Assembly (NCBI GenBank): GCA_003561815.1
Contig: PWVP01000180.1
Location: 1 to 6,809 of the forward strand
Length of the DNA stretch: 6,809 nt
DNA from: Campylobacterota bacterium
GTDB lineage: Bacteria; Campylobacterota; Campylobacteria; Campylobacterales; SZUA-545
Reading direction: 5' to 3'
The notes beneath the pieces were generated by a model that saw nothing but the letters and a program-made list of their open reading frames with translations, had not been told where the DNA came from and ran no database searches. Both the position numbers and the translations under genes were made by a program. The first letter of the stretch is position 1. Every line of letters starts with the position of its first letter. This document shows, piece by piece, positions 1 through 6,807 of the stretch.

Positions 1-291
1 ATAGAGACAGCGCGCGCTCTGCAGATGGGGGATAACCATTTTAAGATCCAGCTGATGCGAGAGGGGCAGCCGCTTGAGGGGGTTCAGGTTGAGGCGCGGG
101 CGTTTAAGCCCCACCACGGTCCGCAGATGCCCGCACGGGATTTTCGAGCCGATGCCACCGAGGAGGGGGGCGGACTCTACCGTGCGACCCTGCCACTGGA
201 TCACAAATGCGGCACCTGGCGCTTTGGGTTGAGTATCCAGAAAGATGGTGAGCGGCTCGGTGCCTTTCGCGCGTCGATGCCCTTTCTTTAA
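1..291 (+). CDS. FixH/YtkA-like periplasmic protein, 5'-truncated by the window edge
   Basis: The frame is open from base 1 to the TAA at 289-291. The first ATG (base 25) has no ribosome binding site, and the residues before it continue the fold (…ALQMGDN), so the real start and any signal peptide probably lie left of the window. The visible part resembles the YtkA/FixH beta-sandwich: a GDN turn, then GQPLEGVQV, a central MP motif, a GLYRATLPL strand and a G-T-W motif before the last strands. Numbering from the ATG, His30, His31, Met35, His60 and Cys62 are soft or borderline metal ligands lying near the conserved turns. Together with the metal efflux genes that follow after 13 bases, this suggests a periplasmic copper- or silver-handling accessory of the pump. 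That role is inferred; family members are mostly uncharacterised. Family assignment is by pattern only. Confidence 0.62.
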   Translation: METARALQMGDNHFKIQLMREGQPLEGVQVEARAFKPHHGPQMPARDFRADATEEGGGLYRATLPLDHKCGTWRFGLSIQKDGERLGAFRASMPFL

Positions 292-304
292 GAGGGGATA
301 AGGG

Positions 305-1459
305 GTGAAGCGCTGGTTTCTGCTGCTGTGGCCCGCTCTTTTGTGCGCGCTCTCGCCCGATCGGCTGATCGAGCAGGTGCTACAGAGCCATCCGCAGATC
401 GCCGCACAACAGCAGCAGATTGAGATCCAGCGTGCTCTGGCTGTACAGGCCGGGCGGCTGCCCAATCCGATGATTGAGTTTGAGGTCGAAGATCCCGGCG
501 GCGATGAGATGCAGATGGTGATGCTCTCACAGAGCTGGCCGCTTAGCGGGCGTCTCAGGCATGCACATGGCGAGTCTTTGGCACTGCTCGATCGCGAGCA
601 CTACGCGCTAGAGCAGCTTGAGCGCGCTTTGGTGCGCCAGAGTCGTCAGGCGGCGGTCGCGCTTACCCGCGCTCAGGCGCAGCTGGCACTCATCGATCGC
701 TACCTGGCGCTGGCTACCGATCTGGCGCGTAGTGCCGCTGCCGGTCAGCGCGCCGCCGATCACCGGATGCAGCTACGAAGTGACACGCTGATCTCATCGC
801 TGCTGCTCGAGCAGACCGAGTGGCAGCTTCTAAAGCGTCAGGCGCAGCTCGATCTCAGAGCGCTCACCGGTCAAACGGTTAAGCGGGTTGATTGGCCACT
901 TGAGGTGGGCACGCTTAAACCGCTGGAGTACTATGAGGCGCGGATCGATCAGCACCCCGCTTTGCAGGGGGTTCAGGCCGATCAAAGGCGCGCCGAGGCG
1001 GCACTCAGGGGGGCGCAGGCCTCCCGCTGGCCCGATGTGACCACCCGGATTGGCCTGAGCCGCTCAGAGGGGATGTCAGACTATTTGACCCTGGGCGTGG
1101 GGGTGGCGCTGCCGGTGTATGGGCGTGAGCAGGCGGCGATCGCGGCAGCTCAGGCCGCCTCTGTGCAGACGCAGGCGCAGCGTGAAGATCGCCACCGTCT
1201 GCTCGCCTCAGAGGTGGCACTGGCCCATGCGCGCGTTTTGCAGGCTAAGGAGCGCTACCGCCTGATCGCCAAGCGGCAGCTTCCAGAGGTGCAGCACAGC
1301 TACGAGCTACGCCGTGAAGAGTTTTTTAGTGGAGGGGTGTCGATGGCAGCTCTTTTAGAGGTGGTGGGTCAGATGATCGCGCTTGAGGCGGCCCAGATTG
1401 AGGCGGCGGCCAACTTTCATCTCGCCCGCAGTGTGCTCAATGAGTGGGTAGGAGAGTAG
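305..1459 (+). CDS. TolC-family outer membrane efflux protein (CusC/CzcC type)
   Basis: This is the outer membrane channel and periplasmic tunnel of the tripartite metal pump. The start is a GTG with an AGAGGGG ribosome binding site (291-297) seven bases upstream. It is followed by a signal peptide: MKR, a hydrophobic stretch, then a probable cleavage after LLCA. The Cys in this stretch is preceded by Leu-Leu, so it is not a convincing lipobox, unlike lipoprotein CusC of E. coli. The 384 residues show the two outer membrane efflux protein repeats, about 18-190 and 205-384. Features include NPMIEFEVEDP, the WPLSGRLRHA segment after the first strand, the second-repeat HPALQGVQADQRRAEAALRGAQA helix, and the VALPVYGREQAAIAAAQA strand-to-helix transition. 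The length fits CzcC/CusC-like proteins (roughly 380-460). The next gene starts on the base after its stop codon, so the two are co-translated. Confidence 0.9.
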   Translation: MKRWFLLLWPALLCALSPDRLIEQVLQSHPQIAAQQQQIEIQRALAVQAGRLPNPMIEFEVEDPGGDEMQMVMLSQSWPLSGRLRHAHGESLALLDREHYALEQLERALVRQSRQAAVALTRAQAQLALIDRYLALATDLARSAAAGQRAADHRMQLRSDTLISSLLLEQTEWQLLKRQAQLDLRALTGQTVKRVDWPLEVGTLKPLEYYEARIDQHPALQGVQADQRRAEAALRGAQASRWPDVTTRIGLSRSEGMSDYLTLGVGVALPVYGREQAAIAAAQAASVQTQAQREDRHRLLASEVALAHARVLQAKERYRLIAKRQLPEVQHSYELRREEFFSGGVSMAALLEVVGQMIALEAAQIEAAANFHLARSVLNEWVGE

Positions 1460-2452
1460 ATGCGTGTCGTGCTCTGTGTCTGGGTGGCGGCGGCTGTTCT
1501 CTTGGCCGATGCCCCTTCGCGGGTGGTGCAGGCCTTTAGTGTCAAGCTGACCGAGGCCGAGCAGCGGACGATAGCGCCCCGGCACACCTTCTATGGCCAG
1601 ACGGCGATCGATGAGGGGCGGATCTATGAGGTGGCACCCCGCTTTTCGGGGTTTGTGACCGAGCTGAAGGCCGATCGCAGCTGGGGGGATGTCCACAAGG
1701 GGGAGCCGCTTTTGAGTCTCTATAGCCCGGAGCTTGTGAGTGCGATGGGGGAGTATGCCCAGTCGCTGCACCTTGTCCACGAGGGGGCCGATGCGATGCG
1801 TCAGGCGGCCAAGCGGCGGCTTCGGCTTTTAGGGGTTGATGCTGCAGCGATCGAAGCGATTAGGGCGGGTGCGTCAGCCCCGGAGAGCTACCGGCTCTTA
1901 GCACCGGCGAGCGGTGTGGTGATCGAAAAAAAGGTCAATCAAGGCGGCGCTTTTAGCGCCGGTCAGACGCTCTACACGCTTGCCGATCTTAGCCGCCTGT
2001 GGGTGGAGGCGGAGATCTATCAGCACCGCTTAAAGGTGCTCGATCGGATCGAAAAGGCGACGGTCTATCTGGAGGGGCACGGCACCTTTGAGGCGGCGGT
2101 TTTGGATCGATCGCCTCTTTTAGATGAGGCATCACAGAGCGTGACGCTGCGCCTGGCGCTGGATAATCCACAGGGGCGTTTGCAGCCGGGGCTCTTTGCC
2201 CGGGTGGCGCTTTTGGAGCCTGAGAGAGAGGTTCTCTTCCTGCCCGCTTCGGCGGTGATGCCTCGAGGCGGGGAGTATTATGTGTTTGTCGAAGGGTTTT
2301 TTGAGGGCGAATACGAGCCGCGCGTTATCGGTGCCGAGCGGATCGGGCGCGAGGGGTATGCGATCGCATGGGGGTTGGAGCCGGGCGAACGGGTGGTTGC
2401 CGATGCGCTCTTTATCTTTGATAGCGACGCTGAGATAAATATGTTGTACTGA
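1460..2452 (+). CDS. cusB: Efflux RND periplasmic adaptor subunit (CusB type)
   Basis: This is the membrane fusion protein that joins the inner-membrane pump to the outer membrane channel. The ATG directly abuts the upstream TAG, with AGGAG at 1450-1454 five bases before it. The N-terminus is a signal peptide (hydrophobic residues 3-16). Residues about 55-90 and 145-175 form the split barrel-sandwich (lipoyl) domain, with SGFV, GEPLLSLYSPEL and then APASGVV, GQTLYTLADLS. A short alpha-hairpin lies between (about 91-140). WVEAEIYQHRL to about 252 is the beta-barrel, with LQPGLFARV. The membrane-proximal domain ends in a GLEPGERVVADALFIFDSDAEIN terminus typical of CusB/CzcB. At 330 residues it is shorter than E. 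coli CusB (about 400). No Met-rich or heavy-metal-binding segment stands between the signal peptide and the sandwich. Symbol by family; metal specificity is inferred from the pump. Confidence 0.9.
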   Translation: MRVVLCVWVAAAVLLADAPSRVVQAFSVKLTEAEQRTIAPRHTFYGQTAIDEGRIYEVAPRFSGFVTELKADRSWGDVHKGEPLLSLYSPELVSAMGEYAQSLHLVHEGADAMRQAAKRRLRLLGVDAAAIEAIRAGASAPESYRLLAPASGVVIEKKVNQGGAFSAGQTLYTLADLSRLWVEAEIYQHRLKVLDRIEKATVYLEGHGTFEAAVLDRSPLLDEASQSVTLRLALDNPQGRLQPGLFARVALLEPEREVLFLPASAVMPRGGEYYVFVEGFFEGEYEPRVIGAERIGREGYAIAWGLEPGERVVADALFIFDSDAEINMLY

Positions 2453-2454
2453 TT

Positions 2455-5400
2455 ATGGTAGAACGCATCATAGATTGGAGTTTGCGCAATCCGCTGCTGG
2501 TGCTGCTGGCCACCGCACTGCTGCTGTTTGCCTCCATCTGGGCGGTGCGCACCACGCCGCTGGATGTGCTGCCGGACCTCGCGCCGCCGCAGGTGATTGT
2601 GGAGGTCAATTGGCCCGGTCAGTCCCCCGAAACCATCAATGATCAGGTGGTCACGCCGCTGGTGACCAGCTTCCTTTCGGTCAAAGATGTCGAGACGGTG
2701 CGCGCCTTTAGCAGCTTCGAAAGCGCCATGATCTATGTGATCTTCGATGATGGGATGGATCTCTACTTTAGCCGCGATCGCATCCAGGAGCAGTTTGCCC
2801 AGATCCAAAATCGTCTGCCCGAGGGGGCGCAGGTGACGCTAGGCCCAGATGCCACCGGGGTGGGGTGGGTCTATCAGTACATGCTCAAAAGCGAGAGCCG
2901 TAGCCTCGATGAGCTGCGCACACTACAGGATTTTTATCTGCGTTATGCGCTGCTGGGCGTAGAGGGGGTGAGCGAAGTGGCCAGCGTGGGCGGCTTCGTG
3001 CGGGAGTATCAGGTGGTGGTCGATAACGAGCGGTTGATGCGTTTTGGGCTTTCGATCGCGGATGTGACCCGTGCGATTGAGCGCAATAACGATGATGTCG
3101 GCGGCGGCGTGGTGCTGGAAAACGGCGCGGAGCATATCGTCACCGCCCGGGGCTATCTGCTCACCCCTGAACAGATCGAGTCGGTGACGATTCGCAGCCA
3201 AAACGGCCTGCCCATCACCGTGGCCGATGTGGCTAAGGTGCGCATCGTGCCCGCCAGTCGCCGGGGGATGGCCGATCTCAACGGTCGGGGCGAAGTGGTG
3301 GGCGGGATTGTGGTGGCCCGCTATGGCGAAAACGCCTACGCCGTGGCCCAGCGGGCCAAAGAGCAGCTAATCAGGGTGCTGCCCGAGGATGTGACGCTGG
3401 TGGAGGGGTACTACCGAAACACGCTGGTGGATGCGGCGCTGGATACGCTTAAAGAGGTGCTCATCGAGGAGAGCCTGATCGTGCTGGCGGTGGTGGCGAT
3501 CTTTTTGCTCCACGCGCGAAGTGCGCTGATTATTATCCTGACGCTGCCGCTGACGATTTTGATCACCTTTTTGCTCATGCGTCTAGCGGGGGTGGAGAGC
3601 AATATCATGTCGCTAGGGGGCATCGCCATCGCGATCGGGGCGATGGTGGATGCGGGGATCGTGATGGTGGAAAACGCTCACAAACACCTCAGTCGCCAGG
3701 GGTTAAGCCGGGCTAGCTACGCCCAGCGGCTTGAGGCGATCAGGGTGGCGTGTCAGCAGGTGGGGCGACCCATCTTTTTCGCGCTGGTGCTGATTATTGT
3801 TTCGTTTTTGCCGGTGTTTGCCTTGAGCGGTCAGGAGGGGCGGCTCTTTACGCCGCTGGCCTTTACCAAGACCTTCGCGATGGTTGCCGGTGCGGCGCTC
3901 TCAATCACGCTGGTGCCGGTGCTCATCGCGCTGCTCTTAAGCGGGCGTATCCGCCATGAGCAGAGCAGTCCGGTTAATCGATTTTTTATCGCGATCTATG
4001 CGCCGCTTTTACGGTTCTGTCTGCGCTTTCGCTATCTGGCGATCGCGGCTGCGCTGCTGCTCTTTATCGCTGCGCTGCCGCTGTACAATCAGATCCGCTG
4101 GGAGTTTATGCCGCCGCTACATGAGCAGTCGGTGATGTATATGCCCGTGACCATCAGCGGCATCGGCGCCGATCTGGCCAAAGAGCTGATGCTCGAATCC
4201 AGCCGCCTGATTAAAACCCTCCCCGAGGTCGAAACGGTCTTTGGCAAAGTGGGCCGGGCGGATACGGCCACCGACCCTGCGCCTTTGAGCATGATTGAGA
4301 GTATTATCACCTTTAAACCCCGTGAGGAGTGGCGTGAGGGGATGACGCACGCCAAGCTGCTCGAAGAGCTCGATGAGACGGTACAGATACCGGGGCTGAT
4401 CAACTCCTGGACCTTCCCGATCCGCGGCCGGATCGATATGTTGCTCACCGGCATCCGCACACCGATGGGGATCAAGCTCTACGGCCCCGATCCGGCGCAG
4501 CTGGAGCGTTATGCCCGCCAGATCGAGAGTCGTCTATATGAGCACGAGGGGACGCTCTCAGCCTTTGCCGATCGGAGCGAGCAGGGGTACTTTATCTCTT
4601 TAGATCTCGATGAGGAGCGTCTGGCGCGTTATGGGGTGGATAAGAGCGATCTCTTTGAGATGGTGCGTAGCGCGATTGGCGGCGCGCAGATTAGTACCCG
4701 GATTGAGGGGATCGAAACCTACCCCATCACGGTACGGCTGCAGGATATCCAGCGTGATAATATCACCGCCATCCGCTCGCTTCGGGTGCCCACGGATTAC
4801 GGCTACCGTCCGCTCGAGCAGTTTGCCACGATCGCACACAGCCGCGAAGCGCCGGTGGTCAAAAGCGAAAAGGGGCTGCGGGTGGCCTTTATCTTTATCA
4901 CGCCGCGAGCGGGTGTCGCGCCGGGGGATTATGAGCGGGAGGTGGATGCGCTTTTAAGCGATCTGAATCTTCCGGCGGGTTACTACTACGAGTGGGAGGG
5001 TCAGAGTCGCTATCTCGCCCAGGCGATCGAGACCCTGCAGTACATCGTGCCGGTGACGCTGGTGCTGATGTGGCTGCTCATCTACTTCGCCCTGCGCGAT
5101 GGGGTCAATGCGCTGCTGGTTTACACTGCGCTGCCCTTTGCTTTCGTGGGGGGTGTGGTGCTGATGTGGCTGCTGGAGTTTAACCTCAGTGTCGCAGCAG
5201 CGGTGGGCTTTTTGGCCCTGCTGGGCATCGCGGCGGAGACGGCGATTGTAATGATCATCTATCTGGACGAGGCGCTTAAAAAGGCGCGCGAAAAATACGG
5301 CACCCTCAGCGCCGATCAGGTCAACGCAGCGGTTTTCGAGGGGGCGGTGCTGCGGGTGCGGCCTAAGCTGATGACGGTTTTAAGCATGCTCTTTGGGCTG

Positions 5401-5553
5401 CTCCCACTCATGCTCGCCACCGGCGTGGGCAGCGAAGTGATGAGCCGCATCGCCGCACCGATGATGGGCGGGCTGATTAGCTCCACGGTTTTGACCCTAC
5501 TGATCATCCCGGTGCTCTATGCGATGGTGCATGGGCGAAAGGCTGGTGTTTAG
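2455..5553 (+). CDS. cusA: CusA/CzcA-family heavy-metal RND efflux permease
   Basis: This inner-membrane proton/metal antiporter drives the pump. It is 1032 residues, full length for HME-RND proteins. TM1 is about 10-30; TM2-TM6 about 341-495; TM7 about 525-541; TM8-TM12 from about 863 to 1025; two large periplasmic loops lie between. Family motifs include LGPDATGVGW, GAMVDAGIVMVENAHKHL in TM4 and GAVLRVRPKLMT near TM11. Compared from memory with E. coli CusA, Met563, Met613 and Met662 match the substrate-site Met573, Met623 and Met672 with identical spacing. Asp399 matches the proton-relay Asp405. Met385, Met397, Met404, Met476 and Met996 match further relay methionines. Ser268, Ile491 and Gln745 replace Met271, Met501 and Met755. 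This supports Cu(I)/Ag(I) as substrate. The ATG lies two bases after the cusB stop and has no good ribosome binding site, suggesting translational coupling. Confidence 0.94.
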   Translation: MVERIIDWSLRNPLLVLLATALLLFASIWAVRTTPLDVLPDLAPPQVIVEVNWPGQSPETINDQVVTPLVTSFLSVKDVETVRAFSSFESAMIYVIFDDGMDLYFSRDRIQEQFAQIQNRLPEGAQVTLGPDATGVGWVYQYMLKSESRSLDELRTLQDFYLRYALLGVEGVSEVASVGGFVREYQVVVDNERLMRFGLSIADVTRAIERNNDDVGGGVVLENGAEHIVTARGYLLTPEQIESVTIRSQNGLPITVADVAKVRIVPASRRGMADLNGRGEVVGGIVVARYGENAYAVAQRAKEQLIRVLPEDVTLVEGYYRNTLVDAALDTLKEVLIEESLIVLAVVAIFLLHARSALIIILTLPLTILITFLLMRLAGVESNIMSLGGIAIAIGAMVDAGIVMVENAHKHLSRQGLSRASYAQRLEAIRVACQQVGRPIFFALVLIIVSFLPVFALSGQEGRLFTPLAFTKTFAMVAGAALSITLVPVLIALLLSGRIRHEQSSPVNRFFIAIYAPLLRFCLRFRYLAIAAALLLFIAALPLYNQIRWEFMPPLHEQSVMYMPVTISGIGADLAKELMLESSRLIKTLPEVETVFGKVGRADTATDPAPLSMIESIITFKPREEWREGMTHAKLLEELDETVQIPGLINSWTFPIRGRIDMLLTGIRTPMGIKLYGPDPAQLERYARQIESRLYEHEGTLSAFADRSEQGYFISLDLDEERLARYGVDKSDLFEMVRSAIGGAQISTRIEGIETYPITVRLQDIQRDNITAIRSLRVPTDYGYRPLEQFATIAHSREAPVVKSEKGLRVAFIFITPRAGVAPGDYEREVDALLSDLNLPAGYYYEWEGQSRYLAQAIETLQYIVPVTLVLMWLLIYFALRDGVNALLVYTALPFAFVGGVVLMWLLEFNLSVAAAVGFLALLGIAAETAIVMIIYLDEALKKAREKYGTLSADQVNAAVFEGAVLRVRPKLMTVLSMLFGLLPLMLATGVGSEVMSRIAAPMMGGLISSTVLTLLIIPVLYAMVHGRKAGV

Positions 5554-5572
5554 CCGATCGGTGTTGTATAAT
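5544..5572 (+). promoter_or_regulatory. Probable sigma-70-type promoter of the fic module
   Basis: A perfect TATAAT stands at 5567-5572, 14 bases after the cusA stop. Seventeen bases upstream is TGGTGT (5544-5549), a poor -35 match that lies in the last codons of cusA. Transcription would begin near 5579, leaving a leader of only about 10 bases before the preferred antitoxin start, just enough for AAAAGG. The spacer holds the 8-base palindrome CCGATCGG (5554-5561), a possible operator or methylation site (inference). The promoter would let the pair be expressed independently of the efflux operon. Confidence 0.55.
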
Positions 5573-5589
5573 GGGCCAAAAGGATGGCC

Positions 5590-5745
5590 ATGCAGATCAC
5601 TCCGTCACTCAAAGCCAAAATAGTCAAAGCGGTAGAGGTTTCCATGCGGATCGAGGGTTATCGTCCCGCTAGCGAAGCGGCCAAGCAGGCTGCAAAGAGA
5701 CTCATAAAAGAGCGTGGTGTCAAAGTATCGATTCGCCGAAAGTGA
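5590..5745 (+). CDS. FicA/VbhA-like antitoxin of a class I Fic module
   Basis: A small protein of 51 residues (53 if ATG 5584 is used). ATG 5590 is preferred because AAAAGG (5578-5583) sits six bases before it, whereas it directly touches ATG 5584. The helical protein carries the class I Fic inhibitory motif (S/T)xxxE(G/N) as Ser18-Met-Arg-Ile-Glu22-Gly23, followed by YRPASEAAK. This is the arrangement seen in VbhA/FicA antitoxins. In that family the Glu pairs with the second Arg of the Fic motif and blocks productive ATP binding. The C-terminus is basic (KERGVKVSIRRK). The 3' end overlaps the fic gene by 32 bases in another frame, which couples their translation and keeps antitoxin first. 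The motif, size and position agree; the family assignment is by pattern recognition. Its short length makes it easy to miss in automatic gene calling. Confidence 0.85.
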   Translation: MQITPSLKAKIVKAVEVSMRIEGYRPASEAAKQAAKRLIKERGVKVSIRRK

Positions 5746-6340
5746 GATCTATCTGCCCGGAACCGATATTCCGCGCAATCAGTTGGGCATCACTGATCCC
5801 GAGGTGCTCCATGGCGTTGAGGCCGAGCTGTTATCTGGCGCATTTGAGCTGTTTGTGCAGGAGCTAGATGATTCTGTTGTTTTTGATGAGGCCTATTTCA
5901 AAGCTTTGCACCACCGGAGTTTTGAAGCTCTTTATGAATGGGCGGGGCTTTATCGAACGGTGGATATGGGCAAGGGCGATTCCCTTTTTTGCCGGGCGCA
6001 GTTTTTAGATCAGGAGTCTGGACGGATTTTTGGTGAACTTGCCAAGGAGGACTATCTTAGGGGATTCCGATCGGCTACGGTGGACTCTTTTGCCAATCGT
6101 TTGGCTTATTATCAGTGCGAATTGATTGCCCTGCACCCCTTTTATGAGCTCAATGGCCGCATCACTCGACTCTTCTTTGACCTGATAGCGCTTTATAATG
6201 GCTATAGGCCGATCGACTACAGTCATGCGCTCACCGGCGAAGAGCCTAATGCCTACATCAAAGCTTCGATCGCCTGCGTCCAAAGTGCAGAGTGTGAACC
6301 GCTTGAGAAGATTATTTTGCAGGGGCTTAAGAGGGTGTAG
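5714..6340 (+). CDS. Fic-domain protein, probable FicT toxin (AMP transferase)
   Basis: A stand-alone Fic protein of 208 residues, the size of FicT toxins; those studied AMPylate GyrB and ParE. Two GTG codons in tandem (5714 and 5717) are candidate starts. AAGAG at 5708-5712 favours the second slightly (207 residues). No ATG is available before residue 84. The fold is recognisable from FDEAYFKALHHRSFEALYEWAG, then YRTVDMGKGDSLFCRAQFL (flap region), and the core HPFYELNGRITR at residues 141-152. The catalytic His141, Phe143, acidic Glu145, Asn147, Gly148, Arg149 and Arg152 are present. Position 146 is Leu, where the consensus HxFx(D/E)GN(G/K)RxxR has Gly (Doc has Ala). There is no N-terminal inhibitory helix, so control must come from the overlapping upstream antitoxin. 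Base composition is lower in GC than in the efflux genes. Activity and target are inferred. Confidence 0.88.
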   Translation: MVSKYRFAESEIYLPGTDIPRNQLGITDPEVLHGVEAELLSGAFELFVQELDDSVVFDEAYFKALHHRSFEALYEWAGLYRTVDMGKGDSLFCRAQFLDQESGRIFGELAKEDYLRGFRSATVDSFANRLAYYQCELIALHPFYELNGRITRLFFDLIALYNGYRPIDYSHALTGEEPNAYIKASIACVQSAECEPLEKIILQGLKRV

Positions 6341-6758
6341 AGCAATCCTTGTGGTCAGCCTTGATTACCAGAGGGGCTTTGGGCTGGTCGGTACCGAGGT
6401 AGCGGTGGCCGATAAACTCCCAGTCATTGCTGTTTTTGTTAGGCTCTTTGTGGCAGCGCGATCTGGCATCAAAGAGTAGCTTGGCATCCTTCCAGTGTGC
6501 CCTATCGTTGTCTTTCTTGCGAGAGACAAACCCCTCAAAGAGATAGAAGGTCGTGCCGCCAAAATCCCCGTCTCGAAGATTCTTGAGGAGTTCAAGCGCA
6601 GCGATAAAGACAATAGCACCTGCCCCTGTGTACCAATACCGGGTGCCCCCTTCGCTCTCCAGAGGCTTGCGTCCCTGCGGGTTTCCGTTTTCGAAACAGA
6701 CCGATAGAGGCGCTTCGATAATCAAGCCAATCGGTAATCCCCCCATTCTCAACCCCAC
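6327..6758 (-). CDS. Unrecognised protein, possibly RNase H-like (DUF429-type); 5' part frameshifted away
   Basis: The frame runs from an in-frame TAG at 6759-6761, through GTG 6758 or ATG 6746, to TAA at 6327-6329 (143 or 139 residues). The protein looks real: residues 12-19 LIIEAPLS, GNPQGR (25-30), RYWYTGAGA (40-48), LFEGF (73-77), and H88-x-x-D91-A92. An acidic-APL motif followed later by HxxDA recalls DUF429 RNase H-like predicted nucleases; I cannot name the family with certainty. The tail after about residue 100 is hydrophilic. The protein begins abruptly with the EAPLS strand, without the first strands and first acidic residue that such a fold needs. The missing upstream part seems to continue in a different frame (see the neighbouring entry), so this is probably the larger piece of a frameshifted gene. 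It converges on fic, and the two reading frames overlap by 14 bases. Confidence 0.55.
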   Translation of the reverse strand: MGLRMGGLPIGLIIEAPLSVCFENGNPQGRKPLESEGGTRYWYTGAGAIVFIAALELLKNLRDGDFGGTTFYLFEGFVSRKKDNDRAHWKDAKLLFDARSRCHKEPNKNSNDWEFIGHRYLGTDQPKAPLVIKADHKDCSTPS

Positions 6759-6807
6759 CTAAAAGTAGAGCTAAGCCACAAGGGCCAACTTCTGCTTGGG
6801 CGTGATG
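6739..6807 (-). pseudogene. Upstream fragment of the same gene in another reading frame
   Basis: On the minus strand, the frame starting at 6807 is open from the window edge and reads HHAQAEVGPCGLALLLGGVE and then N-G-G at a run of six G (plus-strand C at 6739-6744). Removing one G joins it to the downstream frame as …VENGGLPIGLIIEAPLS, a smooth protein-like sequence without stops. The alternative in-frame upstream reading has two stops (6759-6761 and 6771-6773). This supports a single gene broken near the homopolymer, by mutation, phase variation or sequencing error. The gene's true start lies beyond the window. Confidence 0.5.

Larger units (their letters stand above)
358..6272. repeat. Dispersed palindrome CGATCG (HIP1-like), 21 copies
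   Basis: CGATCG begins at 358, 589, 694, 1137, 1605, 1672, 1848, 2041, 2108, 2361, 2775, 3053, 3632, 4040, 4569, 4829, 5024, 5555, 6068, 6210 and 6267. Four copies are the full octamer GCGATCGC (starting at 1136, 2360, 2774 and 4039). About two copies of the hexamer would be expected at this base composition. All but one lie inside coding sequence, in varying codon phase. The exception, 5555, lies in the fic promoter spacer. GCGATCGC is the HIP1 element of cyanobacteria, though nothing else here looks cyanobacterial. Confidence 0.75.

Noticed and set aside
305..360. Lipoprotein signal in the outer membrane factor
   Set aside because: The Cys in ALLCA is preceded by Leu instead of Gly, Ala or Ser, so it does not fit a lipobox well. 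A signal peptidase I site is more likely.
1355..1780. Open frame of 141 codons on the - strand across the tolC-cusB junction
   Set aside because: It is antisense to well-supported coding sequence and shows no domain pattern.
2278..2808. Open frame of 176 codons on the - strand across the cusB-cusA junction
   Set aside because: It is antisense to two conserved genes, has low-complexity composition, and is explained by high GC in the third codon position of the real genes.
3750..3959. Open frame of 69 codons on the + strand inside cusA
   Set aside because: It is a shifted-frame shadow of a strongly conserved TM5-TM6 stretch of the pump, with Ala/Gly-rich composition and no recognisable protein pattern.
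5573..5589. GGCC…GGCC inverted repeat around the antitoxin ribosome binding site, considered as a terminator or translation-control hairpin
   Set aside because: The stem is only four pairs with an eight-base loop and has no T-run. It is too weak to claim.
6198..6479. Open frame of 93 codons on the + strand overlapping the end of fic
   Set aside because: Its first half lies in the wrong frame of fic, and the rest is antisense to the minus-strand gene, whose motifs (EAPLS, RYWY, LFEGF) are far more protein-like.
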